From assembly GCA_019308995.1 (NCBI GenBank), contig JAFDHD010000003.1, positions 19,270 to 83,269 on the forward strand: 64,000 nt of DNA, read 5' to 3'. The notes beneath the pieces are model-generated. The model saw only the letters and a list, made by a program, of their open reading frames with translations. It ran no database searches and had not been told where the DNA came from. The stretch comes from Deltaproteobacteria bacterium. Its GTDB lineage: Bacteria > Desulfobacterota > Desulfarculia > Adiutricales > JAFDHD01. Positions 19,041-28,518 of the stretch are shown here, piece after piece. The position numbers and the translations under genes are program-made. The stretch's first letter is position 1. The number at the start of each line of letters is the position of its first letter.

Positions 19041-19484
19041 ATGAAAAGGAATCAAGGCCCACGGCCTTGTGAAAAAGAGCGCCTTCAGGTCAGCGCCGCC
19101 TTGATTTTTAATCAGGACAAGATTCTGATCACTTCATGTCGCGCTGGCACTCGATGGGAGTTCCCGGGCGGAAAGCTTGAACCTGGAGAAACTCCTGAGA
19201 ATTGTGTGGTGAGGGAAATCAAGGAGGAACTGGGTCTTGACATAAACGTGCTCCGGTACTTCATGGGTGTGGATCATGAAGATGACGAGATTTCATTCAC
19301 CCTGCATACCTTCATTTGCCAGATAAAGTTCGGCGAGCCTTTATGCACGCCCGGCGAAACTTATATCTGGGCCGGAGTGGCTGATCTGGAGCAGTACGAT
19401 TTTCTCCCGGCAGACAGATTAATCATTCAAGCCCTGTCTTCAAAGGATTACGATTTTTCAGGATCAGCCGAGGAGAAACAGTGA
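19041..19484 (+). CDS. MutT-type Nudix hydrolase
   Basis: Nudix pyrophosphohydrolase, 147 residues. A complete Nudix box (G-x5-E-x7-REUxEExGU) is seen beginning GGKLEPGETPENCVV and continuing REIKEELGL near residues 44-66. The WEFPGGK context resembles MutT/NudG enzymes that clean oxidised or modified nucleotides, but substrate is inferred only. A ribosome site (AAGGAG) precedes the ATG, and its stop overlaps the next gene's GTG start, so the two are coupled. Confidence 0.85.
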   Translation: MKRNQGPRPCEKERLQVSAALIFNQDKILITSCRAGTRWEFPGGKLEPGETPENCVVREIKEELGLDINVLRYFMGVDHEDDEISFTLHTFICQIKFGEPLCTPGETYIWAGVADLEQYDFLPADRLIIQALSSKDYDFSGSAEEKQ

Positions 19485-20503
19485 GTAAGAAACAGGCCTT
19501 AATCGGGTTTGGCGTCAGTGCCTTTTTTCTTTATCTAGCCTTCAGAAAGAGCGATCTGGGACAGATTGTGAGTCAGGTAAAGGAGGTTGACTACCGGCTT
19601 CTTCTAATCGGCCTGCCGGTCCTGATTCTGTCTTACCTGTTCAGGGCGCTCAGGTGGCGTTACCTGCTTTTAAAAACAGGGGGTCGGCTCAAGGTCAGCT
19701 CCGTGTTCGGCGCGACCATGATCGGATTTATGTTTTTAAACCTGCTGCCATTCAGGCTGGGCGATTTGGCACGGGCTTATGTTCTTGGCCGTCGCGAAGG
19801 CTTGTCCAAGAGTGCGGTCTTTGCCACTGTTGTTATCGAGCGGCTCTTCGATGGCTTTACCTTACTTATAATACTGCTGACTTCATTATTTTTCCTGCCT
19901 CTCCCGCTGAGGCCGGAGGTTATGAGCTGGGTCAGGGCCTTTTCCTATCTGGGTGTGGCTCTCTTTGCTTTAATCCTGGCTCTGGTGCTGCTGATCAGTT
20001 TCAAGCGCTCTCTTATCATTCGTCTGGCTGAGAGTCTTCTTACCCCGCTGCCGCAGGTTAAAGACAGGGTGGTGGAAATAATAGATTCCTTTACCACTGG
20101 TCTCACCACTGTCAGCAGTTTCAGGCTTTTCATGATTGTCTCTTTTTATTCACTACTAATCTGGGGGGTTCATGCTGTTTACTACTGGGTGATGATGTTC
20201 GGTTTTCTTTCTTCCGAGGGTACGAATCTGGGTCTCCAGGTTGGGTTTTCCGGAAGCCTTTTCGTGGTCGGAACCATCGCCCTTGGCGTTATGATTCCGG
20301 CTGGTCCAGCCTTTGTCGGTACTTTTGAGCTGGCCTGCATCATGGCCTTGAGCGCTCTTGGGGCTGCGGGCGCCACAGCCGAAAGCTACGCCATTGTGGC
20401 CCATACCTTCCAATTCTTGCCCGTCGTTATGATTGGGATCATTTACCTTTATGTCCAGCAATTCACCTTCAAAGAGATCAGTGCAGGCGAGGAAGCGGCT
20501 TAA
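19481..20503 (+). CDS. Flippase-like integral membrane protein (LPG synthase TM / UPF0104)
   Basis: Polytopic membrane protein of 340 residues with about eight hydrophobic helices. It matches the lysylphosphatidylglycerol synthase transmembrane family (PF03706) by the pattern LSYLFRALRWRYLL near residue 47, the NLLPFRLGDLARAY segment near residue 86, VIERLFDGFTLL near residue 115 and the PAGPAFVGTFELA segment near residue 265. No cytoplasmic aminoacyl-transferase domain is attached. Members transport or modify lipids or glycolipids; the substrate here is unknown. It starts at GTG overlapping the Nudix stop. Confidence 0.8.
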   Translation: MSKKQALIGFGVSAFFLYLAFRKSDLGQIVSQVKEVDYRLLLIGLPVLILSYLFRALRWRYLLLKTGGRLKVSSVFGATMIGFMFLNLLPFRLGDLARAYVLGRREGLSKSAVFATVVIERLFDGFTLLIILLTSLFFLPLPLRPEVMSWVRAFSYLGVALFALILALVLLISFKRSLIIRLAESLLTPLPQVKDRVVEIIDSFTTGLTTVSSFRLFMIVSFYSLLIWGVHAVYYWVMMFGFLSSEGTNLGLQVGFSGSLFVVGTIALGVMIPAGPAFVGTFELACIMALSALGAAGATAESYAIVAHTFQFLPVVMIGIIYLYVQQFTFKEISAGEEAA

Positions 20504-20647
20504 AATTTTCATGACTCTCTCCCGGAGCGAGGTGGCCCGTGCAAGGTCAGGCCGGGCGTGTCAGCCGCGTCCTTAATATGCGAGTATTAATGAGATTATT
20601 ATTTTCACCAAAAAGGGACCAAGCTTATCCGGAAATCAAGTTTGGGT

Positions 20648-20676
20648 TTGGCTTCTGCCTGGATTTTTGTTAATAT
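20648..20676 (+). promoter_or_regulatory. Weak candidate promoter of livGFHM
   Basis: TTGGCT (20648-20653) and TAATAT (20671-20676) are separated by 17 bases, about 105 bases upstream of the livG start. Both hexamers match consensus at four of six bases. Nothing else of note is seen in 20504-20780. Confidence 0.3.
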
Positions 20677-20780
20677 CCATAACGGTTGGGTGCAAACCTT
20701 ATTTTTCAAAGCAGGAACTTTGACCATGATATTTTATCTTAGTGCGAACTTTACAATCTGTCTCTTGCCTGGAGGCAGCC

Positions 20781-21542
20781 ATGCTTGAAGTGAAAAACCT
20801 GATGAAGAGCTTTGGCGGGTTTCAGGTGGTTTACGACTGTTCCCTTGTGGTCGAGAAGGGGTCAATAACTGGCTTGATAGGGCCAAACGGCGCGGGCAAG
20901 ACAACCCTCTTCAACCTGATGACCGGCTTTCATAAACCTGACAGTGGAGAGATTTATTTTATGAAGGAACGCATTGACGATCTTCCTTCACACAAGGTCT
21001 TTCATAAAAAACTTTACCGCACGTTTCAAATCCCCAGGGAGTTCGCCCAAATGACCGTAACGGAGAACCTCATGCTCATTCCGGGTCAGCAGCTTGGGGA
21101 AAGGGTCTGGAATACATGGTTCAGGGCAAAGACGGTCAGGAAACAGGAGAAGGCCATCCAGGAAAAGGCCCTTGAAGTTTTGGAATTCGTGGAGTTGATA
21201 GATCTGAAGGATGAATACGCCGGCTCACTTTCAGGGGGGCAAAAAAAACTGCTGGAGCTCGCAAGAACGCTCATGGCGGACCCCGAGATGGTCCTGCTGG
21301 ACGAACCCGGCGCAGGCGTGAACCCGACCTTGATGAAGAAACTTGTTGATAATATCAGGAAGCTATCTGAGCAAAACGGGATCACTTTCTTCTTGATCGA
21401 GCACGATATGAACCTGGTCATGAACCTCTGCAATCCGATTGTTGTCATGAGTGAAGGCAGAAAAATCGCTGAGGGAGCCCCGGAGCAGATCAGGAATGAT
21501 CCGGTGGTCCTGGAAGCTTATTTGGGCGGACAGTATAGATGA
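20781..21542 (+). CDS. livG: Branched-chain amino acid type ABC transporter ATPase LivG
   Basis: Cytoplasmic ATP-binding subunit of an ABC importer, 253 residues. Walker A GPNGAGKTT near residue 38, signature LSGGQKK near residue 152, Walker B MVLLDEPGAGVNP, and the C-terminal segment EGAPEQIRNDPVVLEAYLG typical of LivG. An in-frame start at 20742 exists, but 20781 has TGGAGGCAGCC directly upstream and gives the family N-terminus MLEVKNLMKSFGG. livF overlaps its stop (ATGA). The named substrate class is inferred from family; related systems import other amino acids, amides or urea. Confidence 0.93.
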   Translation: MLEVKNLMKSFGGFQVVYDCSLVVEKGSITGLIGPNGAGKTTLFNLMTGFHKPDSGEIYFMKERIDDLPSHKVFHKKLYRTFQIPREFAQMTVTENLMLIPGQQLGERVWNTWFRAKTVRKQEKAIQEKALEVLEFVELIDLKDEYAGSLSGGQKKLLELARTLMADPEMVLLDEPGAGVNPTLMKKLVDNIRKLSEQNGITFFLIEHDMNLVMNLCNPIVVMSEGRKIAEGAPEQIRNDPVVLEAYLGGQYR

Positions 21543-22246
21543 ACCTCCTTGAGGTTGAAGGCGTAACAGCAGGGTACAGCGAAGTTGACGTCCTGCACCA
21601 GGTGAATTTTTCCATAAAAGCCGGAGGCATCGTATCAGTCATCGGGCCTAACGGGGCGGGGAAATCTACCCTTTTAAAGACCATCTTCGGCCTCCTGAAG
21701 CCCAGGGCGGGCAAGGTATCGTTCAAGGGTGAAGACATAACCGGTCAAAAGCCGGAAAAAATTGTCAGAAAAAGCATAAGCTATGTGCCTCAGGTGGAAA
21801 ACGTCTTCCCCTCCTTAACCATCCGGGAAAATTTAGAGATGGGAGCCTTTATCAGGACAGACAATTTTGCTCACAAGTTCGAAGAGATCTACGCCCTTTT
21901 TCCGATCCTAAAGGAACGGAGGAAGTATAAAGTAGCCCAGCTTTCTGGGGGGCAGCGTCAGATGGTAGCCATGGGCAGGGCCCTTATGCTCGACCCCGAG
22001 ATCCTTCTGCTCGATGAACCATCAGCCGGCCTGGCGCCCCTGTTCGTATCCAATATCTTTGAGATGATAAAAGAGATTAATGCCAAGAAGGGAATCGCTA
22101 TCATCATCGTGGAGCAAAACGCCAAGCAGGCTCTGAAGATGGCTCATCATGCTTATGTGCTCGCCATGGGAAAAAACGTTCTTGATGATACGGGCGAAGC
22201 CCTTTTGGCCAACGATGAGGTGGGGCGTCTCTATTTAGGTGGTTGA
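21539..22246 (+). CDS. livF: Branched-chain amino acid type ABC transporter ATPase LivF
   Basis: Second ATPase subunit, 235 residues. Walker A GPNGAGKST near residue 37, signature LSGGQRQM near residue 137, Walker B ILLLDEPSAGLAP. The short length and the C-terminal GEALLANDEVGRLYLGG are typical of LivF rather than LivG. The ATG overlaps the livG stop; livH begins two bases after its own stop. It pairs with LivG beneath the LivHM channel. Confidence 0.94.
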   Translation: MNLLEVEGVTAGYSEVDVLHQVNFSIKAGGIVSVIGPNGAGKSTLLKTIFGLLKPRAGKVSFKGEDITGQKPEKIVRKSISYVPQVENVFPSLTIRENLEMGAFIRTDNFAHKFEEIYALFPILKERRKYKVAQLSGGQRQMVAMGRALMLDPEILLLDEPSAGLAPLFVSNIFEMIKEINAKKGIAIIIVEQNAKQALKMAHHAYVLAMGKNVLDDTGEALLANDEVGRLYLGG

Positions 22247-22248
22247 GG

Positions 22249-23163
22249 ATGCTGGAGTTAATTGTCTATGGGATTGTGTTGGGCAGCATCATCGCCCTGG
22301 GGGCCATAGGTCTTACTTTGATTTATGGTATCTTAGGGTTCGCCAACTTTGCTCATGGAGAGCTCATGACTGCCGGGGCCTATGTGACGCTCTTTCTGGT
22401 CACCGGTCCTTTTTTGTGGCTAGGAGTGCCTGACAGTAGCTTTGGGTCGCTCTCCTTTGGATGGCGCACGACTCTGGCCTTTCCATTTGCCATGATCGTG
22501 ATTGCTGCCTTGGCCATTCTTATGGACCGTGTTCTGTTTCAAAAGCTTCGCCGTAAAGCGAGTGGGGCCGTGATGCTGGCTATGTCCGCCTTGGGCGCGT
22601 CTTTCATCATTCGCATGACCGTGATCATCATCTGGGGGGCAGATTTCCGGTTTTATAAACCCGGCCTCATGCGTCCGGCTCTGCTTTTGCCTGGCGGAAT
22701 AAAGATCAGGCCGGATCAAATCCTTATTCTGGGTGTGGTTGTCCTGCTGGTAACCGTGCTGCACCTGTTTTTACAAAAAACCAAAATGGGTAAGGCCATG
22801 CGGGCCACGTCCGACAACATGGAACTGGCTCGAGTTTCCGGTATTGACACCGAAAGGATCATCATTTGGACCTGGGGAATCGGTGGAGCCTTGGCCGCCG
22901 CCGGAGGCATTCTCTACGGAATTGACGTTCAGGTCCATCCCGGGATGGGGTGGAACTTCATCCTGCCTCTTTTCGCAGCTGCCATACTGGGCACCATCGG
23001 CAACATATACGGCGCCTTAGTGGGGGGACTGGTTATCGGTGTCATGCAGCAGGTCTCCACGGCTTTTCTCCTTCCGACCTACAAGCCAGCCGTGGCCTTC
23101 ATTATCATGATAGTCATCCTATTGATTCGACCTCAAGGCATATTCGGAGGGAGCCGGAAGTAA
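22249..23163 (+). CDS. livH: Branched-chain amino acid type ABC transporter permease LivH
   Basis: Inner-membrane permease of 304 residues with about eight hydrophobic helices. Family segments GSIIALGAIGLTLIYGILGFANFAHGELM near the start and the cytoplasmic-loop region GKAMRATSDNMELARVSGID (about residue 180), contacting the ATPases, are clear. A TTG at 22243 is in frame but ATG 22249 with AGGTGG upstream is likelier. livM overlaps the stop as TAATG. Confidence 0.93.
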   Translation: MLELIVYGIVLGSIIALGAIGLTLIYGILGFANFAHGELMTAGAYVTLFLVTGPFLWLGVPDSSFGSLSFGWRTTLAFPFAMIVIAALAILMDRVLFQKLRRKASGAVMLAMSALGASFIIRMTVIIIWGADFRFYKPGLMRPALLLPGGIKIRPDQILILGVVVLLVTVLHLFLQKTKMGKAMRATSDNMELARVSGIDTERIIIWTWGIGGALAAAGGILYGIDVQVHPGMGWNFILPLFAAAILGTIGNIYGALVGGLVIGVMQQVSTAFLLPTYKPAVAFIIMIVILLIRPQGIFGGSRK

Positions 23164-24131
23164 TGGAAATCGGCGGGATCGTCGCTTATTTAATCTCTTT
23201 TGCCATTATGGCCGGCATTTACGCCATTTTTTCCCTGGGCTTAAACATCCAGTGGGGATACACCGGCCTGTTTAACATCGGTATCGCCGGATTTTTCTGC
23301 ATCGGAGCCTACACCTCGGCCCTTCTAACCACACCCAAGCCCACCGGGATATACGCCCATTATGTTAAGCAGATCTTTGGCTTGGACCTCCCGTTTGTAA
23401 TGGGACTGGCAGGAGCGGCCCTGGTTTGCGGCCTGGTGGCCTTTCTTATCGGTGTGTCTACACTAAAGCTGCGAGAAGATTATCTCGCTATCGCCACGAT
23501 TGGTATCGCTGAAACCTTTCGGCTGATCTTCAACAACGAGCACTGGCTGGCCAATGGGCCGCGAGGATTGATGGGGCTGCCGCAGCCCCTGGCAGGACTG
23601 GTGGACCCTAGATACTACAACTACATCTACCTTGTTATCGTGATAATCGTAATGGTTCTTGTTTACCTGGCCATAGAACGCGCCATCCGATCTCCCTGGG
23701 GGCGTGTCCTGAGGGCGATTCGTGAGGACGAAATCTCCGCATCCATGAGCGGAAAGAGTATCTATAACTTCAAGATGCAGTCCTTTATTTTCGGGTCCAT
23801 GGTCATGGGCATTGGCGGGGCGCTCTATGCCCATTACACCATGAGTATTTCTCCAGACGTTTTTACTCCTCTGTACGGCACCTTTATCATCTGGGTTATG
23901 CTCATGGCCGGAGGAAGCGGCAATAATAAGGGCGCTATTCTGGGCGCTTACGTCGTGTGGGGAATCTGGATCGGAACCAAGTTCCTCACCGATTTCCTTC
24001 CTTTCGCCCTCAAGGCCAGGGGGCCCTATTTCCGGTTTCTTTTGATCGGAATTCTCCTGGAAATTATCCTGATCCGCAGGCCACAGGGCCTTTTGGGAGA
24101 AGAAAAAAAGGTTTCCAAAATGCTGGATTGA
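23163..24131 (+). CDS. livM: Branched-chain amino acid type ABC transporter permease LivM
   Basis: Second permease, 322 residues, hydrophobic throughout. The LivM loop is seen as SPWGRVLRAIREDEISASMSG near residue 178, and the IRRPQGLLG motif closes the C-terminus. The frame is open upstream to 22950, but that extension lies within livH and reads as a basic, non-membrane sequence; ATG 23163 overlapping the livH stop gives the proper family start. Last gene of the operon, followed by a strong terminator. Confidence 0.93.
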   Translation: MEIGGIVAYLISFAIMAGIYAIFSLGLNIQWGYTGLFNIGIAGFFCIGAYTSALLTTPKPTGIYAHYVKQIFGLDLPFVMGLAGAALVCGLVAFLIGVSTLKLREDYLAIATIGIAETFRLIFNNEHWLANGPRGLMGLPQPLAGLVDPRYYNYIYLVIVIIVMVLVYLAIERAIRSPWGRVLRAIREDEISASMSGKSIYNFKMQSFIFGSMVMGIGGALYAHYTMSISPDVFTPLYGTFIIWVMLMAGGSGNNKGAILGAYVVWGIWIGTKFLTDFLPFALKARGPYFRFLLIGILLEIILIRRPQGLLGEEKKVSKMLD

Positions 24132-24155
24132 TGGAGAGGCATGAATGGAACGATG

Positions 24156-24186
24156 AAGGGGGCCTTTTATAAAAAGCCCCCTTTTT
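24156..24186 (+). terminator. Intrinsic terminator of the liv operon
   Basis: AAGGGGGC (24156-24163) pairs with GCCCCCTT (24176-24183) around a 12-base AT-rich centre, followed by a T run to 24186. It lies between the convergent livM and livK genes. On the minus strand the hairpin lacks a T tract, so it would stop livK transcription less well. Confidence 0.85.
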
Positions 24187-24216
24187 GTTACCCAAGATAT
24201 TTAATTATTCACCTTA

Positions 24217-25422
24217 TTATTCCATGCGAACGCTTACAATTTGGCCTCCCGAAAACTTCCAGACTTCAATAGGCGTAACCACATCACCGTTCTTATCGAA
24301 ATCAACGGCTCCAGCCGCGCCTTCGTAATTGATGGCCTTGCCTTGTTTCAGTAAGCTGAAGGCCTTTTTGAATTCACCGGGCAGGATAATCTCTCCAGGC
24401 GGGTTAGCGACCATACGCATCTGATCCCGGATGTTTTTCGAGGTTAAGGGCAGGCCCTTGACCTTGGCCGCATAAGCCGCCAGACCGATAGTGCTCATGC
24501 CATCGTAGGCATTAGTGATGAAAGGCAAAGGCGGTAGTCTGCCAAATTCCTTCTTAAAAGCGGTGTTAAAGGCATCAAGAGCTTTACCGCCAACAGTGCC
24601 TGGCGCCGTGCCTATCAAACCCTCCACGTTCTTGGGCCCGAGAGCCTTGATGATCACCTCTGATTTCGTGCCATCGCAGAAGTAGAAGTTCTTGTAATTG
24701 AAAAACTCGATGGCCTCCTTAAGATAAATCTTGGCGTGCTCGGGGTAACTAAAGGCCGCCAGCGCCCCAGGCTTTCCGGCCAGAGCCTTTTTTAACTCCG
24801 CGGTGTATGATTCAGCCGCTTTTTCATCATGAGGCACCATGGCCAGGACCTTGCCTCCATTCTTTTCATAGGCCTTTTTAAACCATTCTGCCAGTCCCTG
24901 CCCGTAAGGATTGTTCACGTACAGAACGGATATGGTTTTGTACCGGCCAGCCGCCACCTTGCCGGAGACGACTCCCTGCAGGGAATCAGAGGGGCAGGTT
25001 CGAAACAGGAAATCTTTTCCCTGGTCCGCGGGCAGCACGGTGAGCAAGGGTGATGTGGACGCGGGTGAGATCATGATGACACCCTTGGGGCAGATTACAG
25101 ACGAGGCCACAGGCATCGTCACACCACTGGACAGGGCCCCGATGATAGCCACGACCTTATTAATTTCCACCAGCTTTCTGGCGGCGTTAGTCGCGGGAAT
25201 AGCCGAGGTCTCACTGTCCTCGTGGATAAGCTTGATCTTTAAACCAGCCGCGGTTAACTGTTTCGCGGCTAAAATGGCTCCGTTCCCAATATTGGGGCCA
25301 TACTCCTTCAAGGGACCTGTAATGGCCAAAAGAGTCCCGACCTTGATTTCTTGACCCAGAGTTACCGAAGCACTGGTGATGCAAAATACAAACATGAGCG
25401 CAAATATAACAACTCTTTTCAT
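24217..25422 (-). CDS. livK: Periplasmic amino-acid-type ABC transporter substrate-binding protein (LivK family)
   Basis: Type I periplasmic binding protein, 401 residues. It has a signal peptide (MKRVVIFALMFVFCITSASV, cleavage near TLG-QE). The mature protein begins IKVGTLLAITGPLKEYG, the usual start of this family, with ASTSPLL and YVNNPYGQG ligand-domain segments. AAGGGGGAATT lies upstream of the ATG. It would deliver substrate to LivHMGF. It is unusually placed, convergent to and downstream of livM, so the two units must be transcribed separately. Confidence 0.9.
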   Translation of the reverse strand: MKRVVIFALMFVFCITSASVTLGQEIKVGTLLAITGPLKEYGPNIGNGAILAAKQLTAAGLKIKLIHEDSETSAIPATNAARKLVEINKVVAIIGALSSGVTMPVASSVICPKGVIMISPASTSPLLTVLPADQGKDFLFRTCPSDSLQGVVSGKVAAGRYKTISVLYVNNPYGQGLAEWFKKAYEKNGGKVLAMVPHDEKAAESYTAELKKALAGKPGALAAFSYPEHAKIYLKEAIEFFNYKNFYFCDGTKSEVIIKALGPKNVEGLIGTAPGTVGGKALDAFNTAFKKEFGRLPPLPFITNAYDGMSTIGLAAYAAKVKGLPLTSKNIRDQMRMVANPPGEIILPGEFKKAFSLLKQGKAINYEGAAGAVDFDKNGDVVTPIEVWKFSGGQIVSVRME

Positions 25423-25892
25423 AATTAATTCCCCCTTCTTTCAAGACATATCTTTAATGTGCTACTTGACCTCCTATGAACCGAATAAAACCATCACCTC
25501 CTTTTTCTTATAAGCTTAGGATCGGACATCAAAGGCACGATCATCGAGATGCGATAAACAAGATTTGAGGACCGAATATGTAATAGGTAAAAGGCCATCT
25601 GACCCTGTCACCCCCAAAGTTATTTTTCAGGATCTTTTGGTGATATGGAAAGAAAATCAAGATATCAGATAAAAAACAAACTCCTCCATCTCTATGTGCT
25701 TCCTGATTTAAAAAGACACATCTCTTTCATTATGATAACTCATTGTTATTACAATAAAATTAGACTGTTAAGACAGTAAAAAAAACCAGAGCCTGTCATC
25801 TGCACAGAGAAAACATACAGCACATGAACGTGTTTTACAAGTGAAAAAATTAAATGATGAAAACGGGGTGCAGGTATCAGGCTGAAAAGAAT
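25423..25892. other. AT-rich intergenic region upstream of livK
   Basis: No convincing gene. The two short minus-strand frames inside it are low-quality and lack ribosome sites. The part next to 25422 should hold the livK promoter, but I see no clear hexamer pair. A small palindrome ACTGT-CTTA-ACAGT lies near 25770. Confidence 0.6.
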
Positions 25893-25944
25893 GAGGCGGC
25901 CTGCTGTTGTCAGCCTGAGCAGTTTGTGGCCGCGCTGCCGCCTC
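25893..25944 (-). terminator. Possible terminator of the FGGY kinase gene
   Basis: GAGGCGGC (25893-25900) and GCCGCCTC (25937-25944) are perfect inverted repeats eleven bases after the FGGY stop codon. On the minus strand the hairpin is followed by ATTCTTTT, a modest T tract. The loop contains a further CTGC/GCAG pairing. Confidence 0.5.
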
Positions 25945-25955
25945 AAGGCTGAGAA

Positions 25956-27572
25956 TCATAATGATGTAATTCGTTTTTCTTCCGCTTCTCTGAATCGTTT
26001 TATATATCCATCAGGACCGTGATATGCGGCAACATCTTCCGGCCGGGGGTTAACCGGTTTTTTTTTCTTTAGTATTTCGCTGGTGAGCGATTCGATGTCC
26101 ACCGGCTCCTGTCTGCATTGAAAAAAGGCATAGGCCCCGGCAACGGCCGCACCCAGTGCTGCCCCGCCTTTTTCCACCGGCACGGCCGGTCTGTTCCATA
26201 TGGCTGCCGCTCTTCTCATTATTTCACGGCTGCCAGCGGCCCCGCCCGAAACATATAAAGGCTCCCCGGTTTCTCTGGTGAAATTTTTCGAATGGAAATA
26301 AACGGCGGTCAAGGAGGAGTCAATAATGCCGCTGTAATCAGCTTTGAAGCCGGGTTCTTGGTAATCAATCCTGGTTTGTCCAAGCTGGCTTGAACAGGGG
26401 AAAGATTCGTTTTCCGGCTGCCAAAAAAAGAGATAACTGCCAGGAGCCGATTTTCGCAAGACTTCTTCCGCAGGTTTATATACCTCTTTTTTCATTCCAT
26501 AATCAGCTCGAATTCTGTCCCAGACCATGGCGCCGTTGGTTCTGCATCCAAACATAAAAGGTCTAGCGACGCCATCGTACATGGCGTTGGCAAAACCGTT
26601 CATATCCAGGGTTTTCCCGTCCGTGGCCACCATGTTGACCAGGCTTGTGCCCAGGCTCAGTAAATTCCCTTTGACTAAGACCTTTGTCTGCGGATTGTCG
26701 CCCGATCCCGCCGCTATCTGGCAGTTAGGGTTTAGGCCGTATTTTTTCACGAAATACCTTGCAATTGTTCCGACCATGCCTTCAGGAGCCACCAGGCCGG
26801 GCAGTTTTGCCTTGAGCGCCTTTCCTCCCCCAGGGAGGCCATAAGCGGTCGCCTTGACCAAATCCCTGGACCAGACTTTTCTCCTGTAGTTCATGAGCGA
26901 CATGCCGCTGGCGTTTCCAAAATCTATGGGAACATCTGAGTTGCCAGTGAAAAGCGCGGTGATTAAAGAACTAATCAATTGAACTTTATAGGTGGCTCGG
27001 TAGGCCCCGGGAAATTCTTCTCCCACTCTCCTGACCACCGCACCGGTGAACCTCAAGGGTGCGTTCGAGCCTGACAGGAGGATCATCCTTTCCTGCCCGC
27101 CTAGGAAATCCCTGACAAAATTCGCCTGGTCAACGGTGTTGGAAGTCCTCCAAATAGGGGCCGTTCCATAGGCTAATGCCCCGGTCATCAGGGAAGTGAG
27201 ATCTTTGATCTCGTCAGGAGCTTCTTTATTTAGACTCGAAAAAATATCCGGCGCATTGCGGTTCAGGTAAACATGACCGTGCTGCTGGCTGGAGTTATTA
27301 ATGACAAGGATATCAGAGATTCTTGGTCCTTCTGCCTTCAAGTCGGAAAGCATCAGGTCAAGCGATTTAAAGAATAATTCAGGCGGCTGATCTGCTTCAC
27401 CTGGAACCCTGGGCGGAACAATAAAGTCATTCCTGATACCAAGTCCTCTCAATCTTTCATCCTTTATGTAATCCAAGGTATGAGAAAAAACCTCTTCCCT
27501 GGCGTCAATATCCAACAGCTTGGCTGTCAAGCTCTGCGTGCTAAAATCCAACCCCAGTGATAATCTCGCCAT
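25956..27572 (-). CDS. FGGY-family carbohydrate kinase (xylulokinase-like)
   Basis: Sugar or polyol kinase of 538 residues in the ASKHA fold. The N-terminal phosphate loop is LGLDFSTQSLTAKLLD near residue 5, and the C-terminal ATP-binding region contains YVSGGAAGSREIMRRAAAIW and the EKGGAALGAAVAGAYAF segment. It resembles xylulokinases more than glycerol kinases, but the sugar cannot be assigned. ATG 27572 is chosen over 27602 because CGGGAGGC precedes it. No sugar transporter or isomerase lies nearby. Confidence 0.82.
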   Translation of the reverse strand: MARLSLGLDFSTQSLTAKLLDIDAREEVFSHTLDYIKDERLRGLGIRNDFIVPPRVPGEADQPPELFFKSLDLMLSDLKAEGPRISDILVINNSSQQHGHVYLNRNAPDIFSSLNKEAPDEIKDLTSLMTGALAYGTAPIWRTSNTVDQANFVRDFLGGQERMILLSGSNAPLRFTGAVVRRVGEEFPGAYRATYKVQLISSLITALFTGNSDVPIDFGNASGMSLMNYRRKVWSRDLVKATAYGLPGGGKALKAKLPGLVAPEGMVGTIARYFVKKYGLNPNCQIAAGSGDNPQTKVLVKGNLLSLGTSLVNMVATDGKTLDMNGFANAMYDGVARPFMFGCRTNGAMVWDRIRADYGMKKEVYKPAEEVLRKSAPGSYLFFWQPENESFPCSSQLGQTRIDYQEPGFKADYSGIIDSSLTAVYFHSKNFTRETGEPLYVSGGAAGSREIMRRAAAIWNRPAVPVEKGGAALGAAVAGAYAFFQCRQEPVDIESLTSEILKKKKPVNPRPEDVAAYHGPDGYIKRFREAEEKRITSL

Positions 27573-27707
27573 TTTCAAGCCTCCCGCAGGCTGAGGCGCC
27601 ATCTTGATCTATATCTGCTCCTCTTGGCCATGGCCATGAATTCTGGCGCAATGCCTGTTAAGCGCGCCTGGAAAGATACTTCATGAGGAAGCCCTTGCCT
27701 CTGATGA

Positions 27708-28406
27708 TTAGGGTATTGGACAAGCCAGTTCGCAGGCCCTGCAATATTTGACGATTTCGCCCGGTGAATCATTTTGCATCGTTTTTGGAGGAGCCGACTT
27801 ATTGGCTTCATTTTCGGTCATCTGTATCTGACAGAGGGCCCGGCTGTATGAACCGGGAGCAAAGGCTTTCTGAGGACAAGCCTGCCTGCAAGGCATATCG
27901 CAGGCAGCGCACGGCGTAAAATCCAGCGGCCCGGCGGGGGTCAATTCCGCGTCCAGTAACATGGCTCTCAAGCGAACGCGGGTACCAAACTCAGGGGTGA
28001 TGAGCAGGTTATTCCGGCCGATGACTCCCAGACCCGCGAGCACCGCGGCATCCTTAAGAGGCATACCGCCCTTTTCGATATGATAAGGCAGAGAAGAAGC
28101 CTTTATTTTGAACTTTTCACTCAACCACGGTTGCAGAATTTCCATGGTGCTTTGCAGGCTGCGGTTGCCTCTAGTCCCTCCTTTTTCCCCGTCCCACCAG
28201 TCAAGTTCCGGACGAGCCTCCTCATGCAGCAGGGCCAGTACGAGAACCGATTTCGCTTCCTCAGGCCAGTTAGCCTCACCCCGCGTCTGGTAGTAAGGTG
28301 ACTTCAGCAAGGAGGCGATGCTTGTTAACCCGGCTAAAGAGGCTCCGGATGATTTGGCCTTGTCAATAATCAAACTGCTCAGGTTTGTTTGCGTGCGGGA
28401 AGCCAT
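27708..28406 (-). CDS. 4Fe-4S protein related to epoxyqueuosine reductase (QueG-like)
   Basis: Iron-sulfur protein of 232 residues. The N-terminal two thirds resemble the QueG cobalamin-binding region (LAGLGVIGRNNLLITPEFGTRVRL). Two cysteine clusters follow: CAACDMPCRQACP near residue 176 and CRACELACPIP at the very C-terminus. It is shorter than true QueG (about 370 residues) and lacks the HEAT-like C-terminal domain, so it may not modify tRNA. AGGAGG lies just upstream of the ATG. It sits between the PocR protein and the FGGY kinase with gaps above 100 bases. Confidence 0.78.
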   Translation of the reverse strand: MASRTQTNLSSLIIDKAKSSGASLAGLTSIASLLKSPYYQTRGEANWPEEAKSVLVLALLHEEARPELDWWDGEKGGTRGNRSLQSTMEILQPWLSEKFKIKASSLPYHIEKGGMPLKDAAVLAGLGVIGRNNLLITPEFGTRVRLRAMLLDAELTPAGPLDFTPCAACDMPCRQACPQKAFAPGSYSRALCQIQMTENEANKSAPPKTMQNDSPGEIVKYCRACELACPIP

Positions 28407-28518
28407 GGGAAACCTCCTGAATGGTCAACCGGATTTGGTTTGAAGGGAAACGAAAGGGTGGTTATTGTCCTCATTAATAGCTCAAAGGAAGCAAACTGGC
28501 CTAGATCGCTACGAGGGG

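Noticed and set aside
22950..23162. N-terminal extension of the livM frame
   Set aside because: It lies inside livH, is basic and not membrane-like, and livM has a coupled ATG at 23163.
27575..27811. 78-codon minus-strand frame between the FGGY and 4Fe-4S genes
   Set aside because: Mostly overlaps the 4Fe-4S gene, no ribosome site, basic low-complexity sequence.
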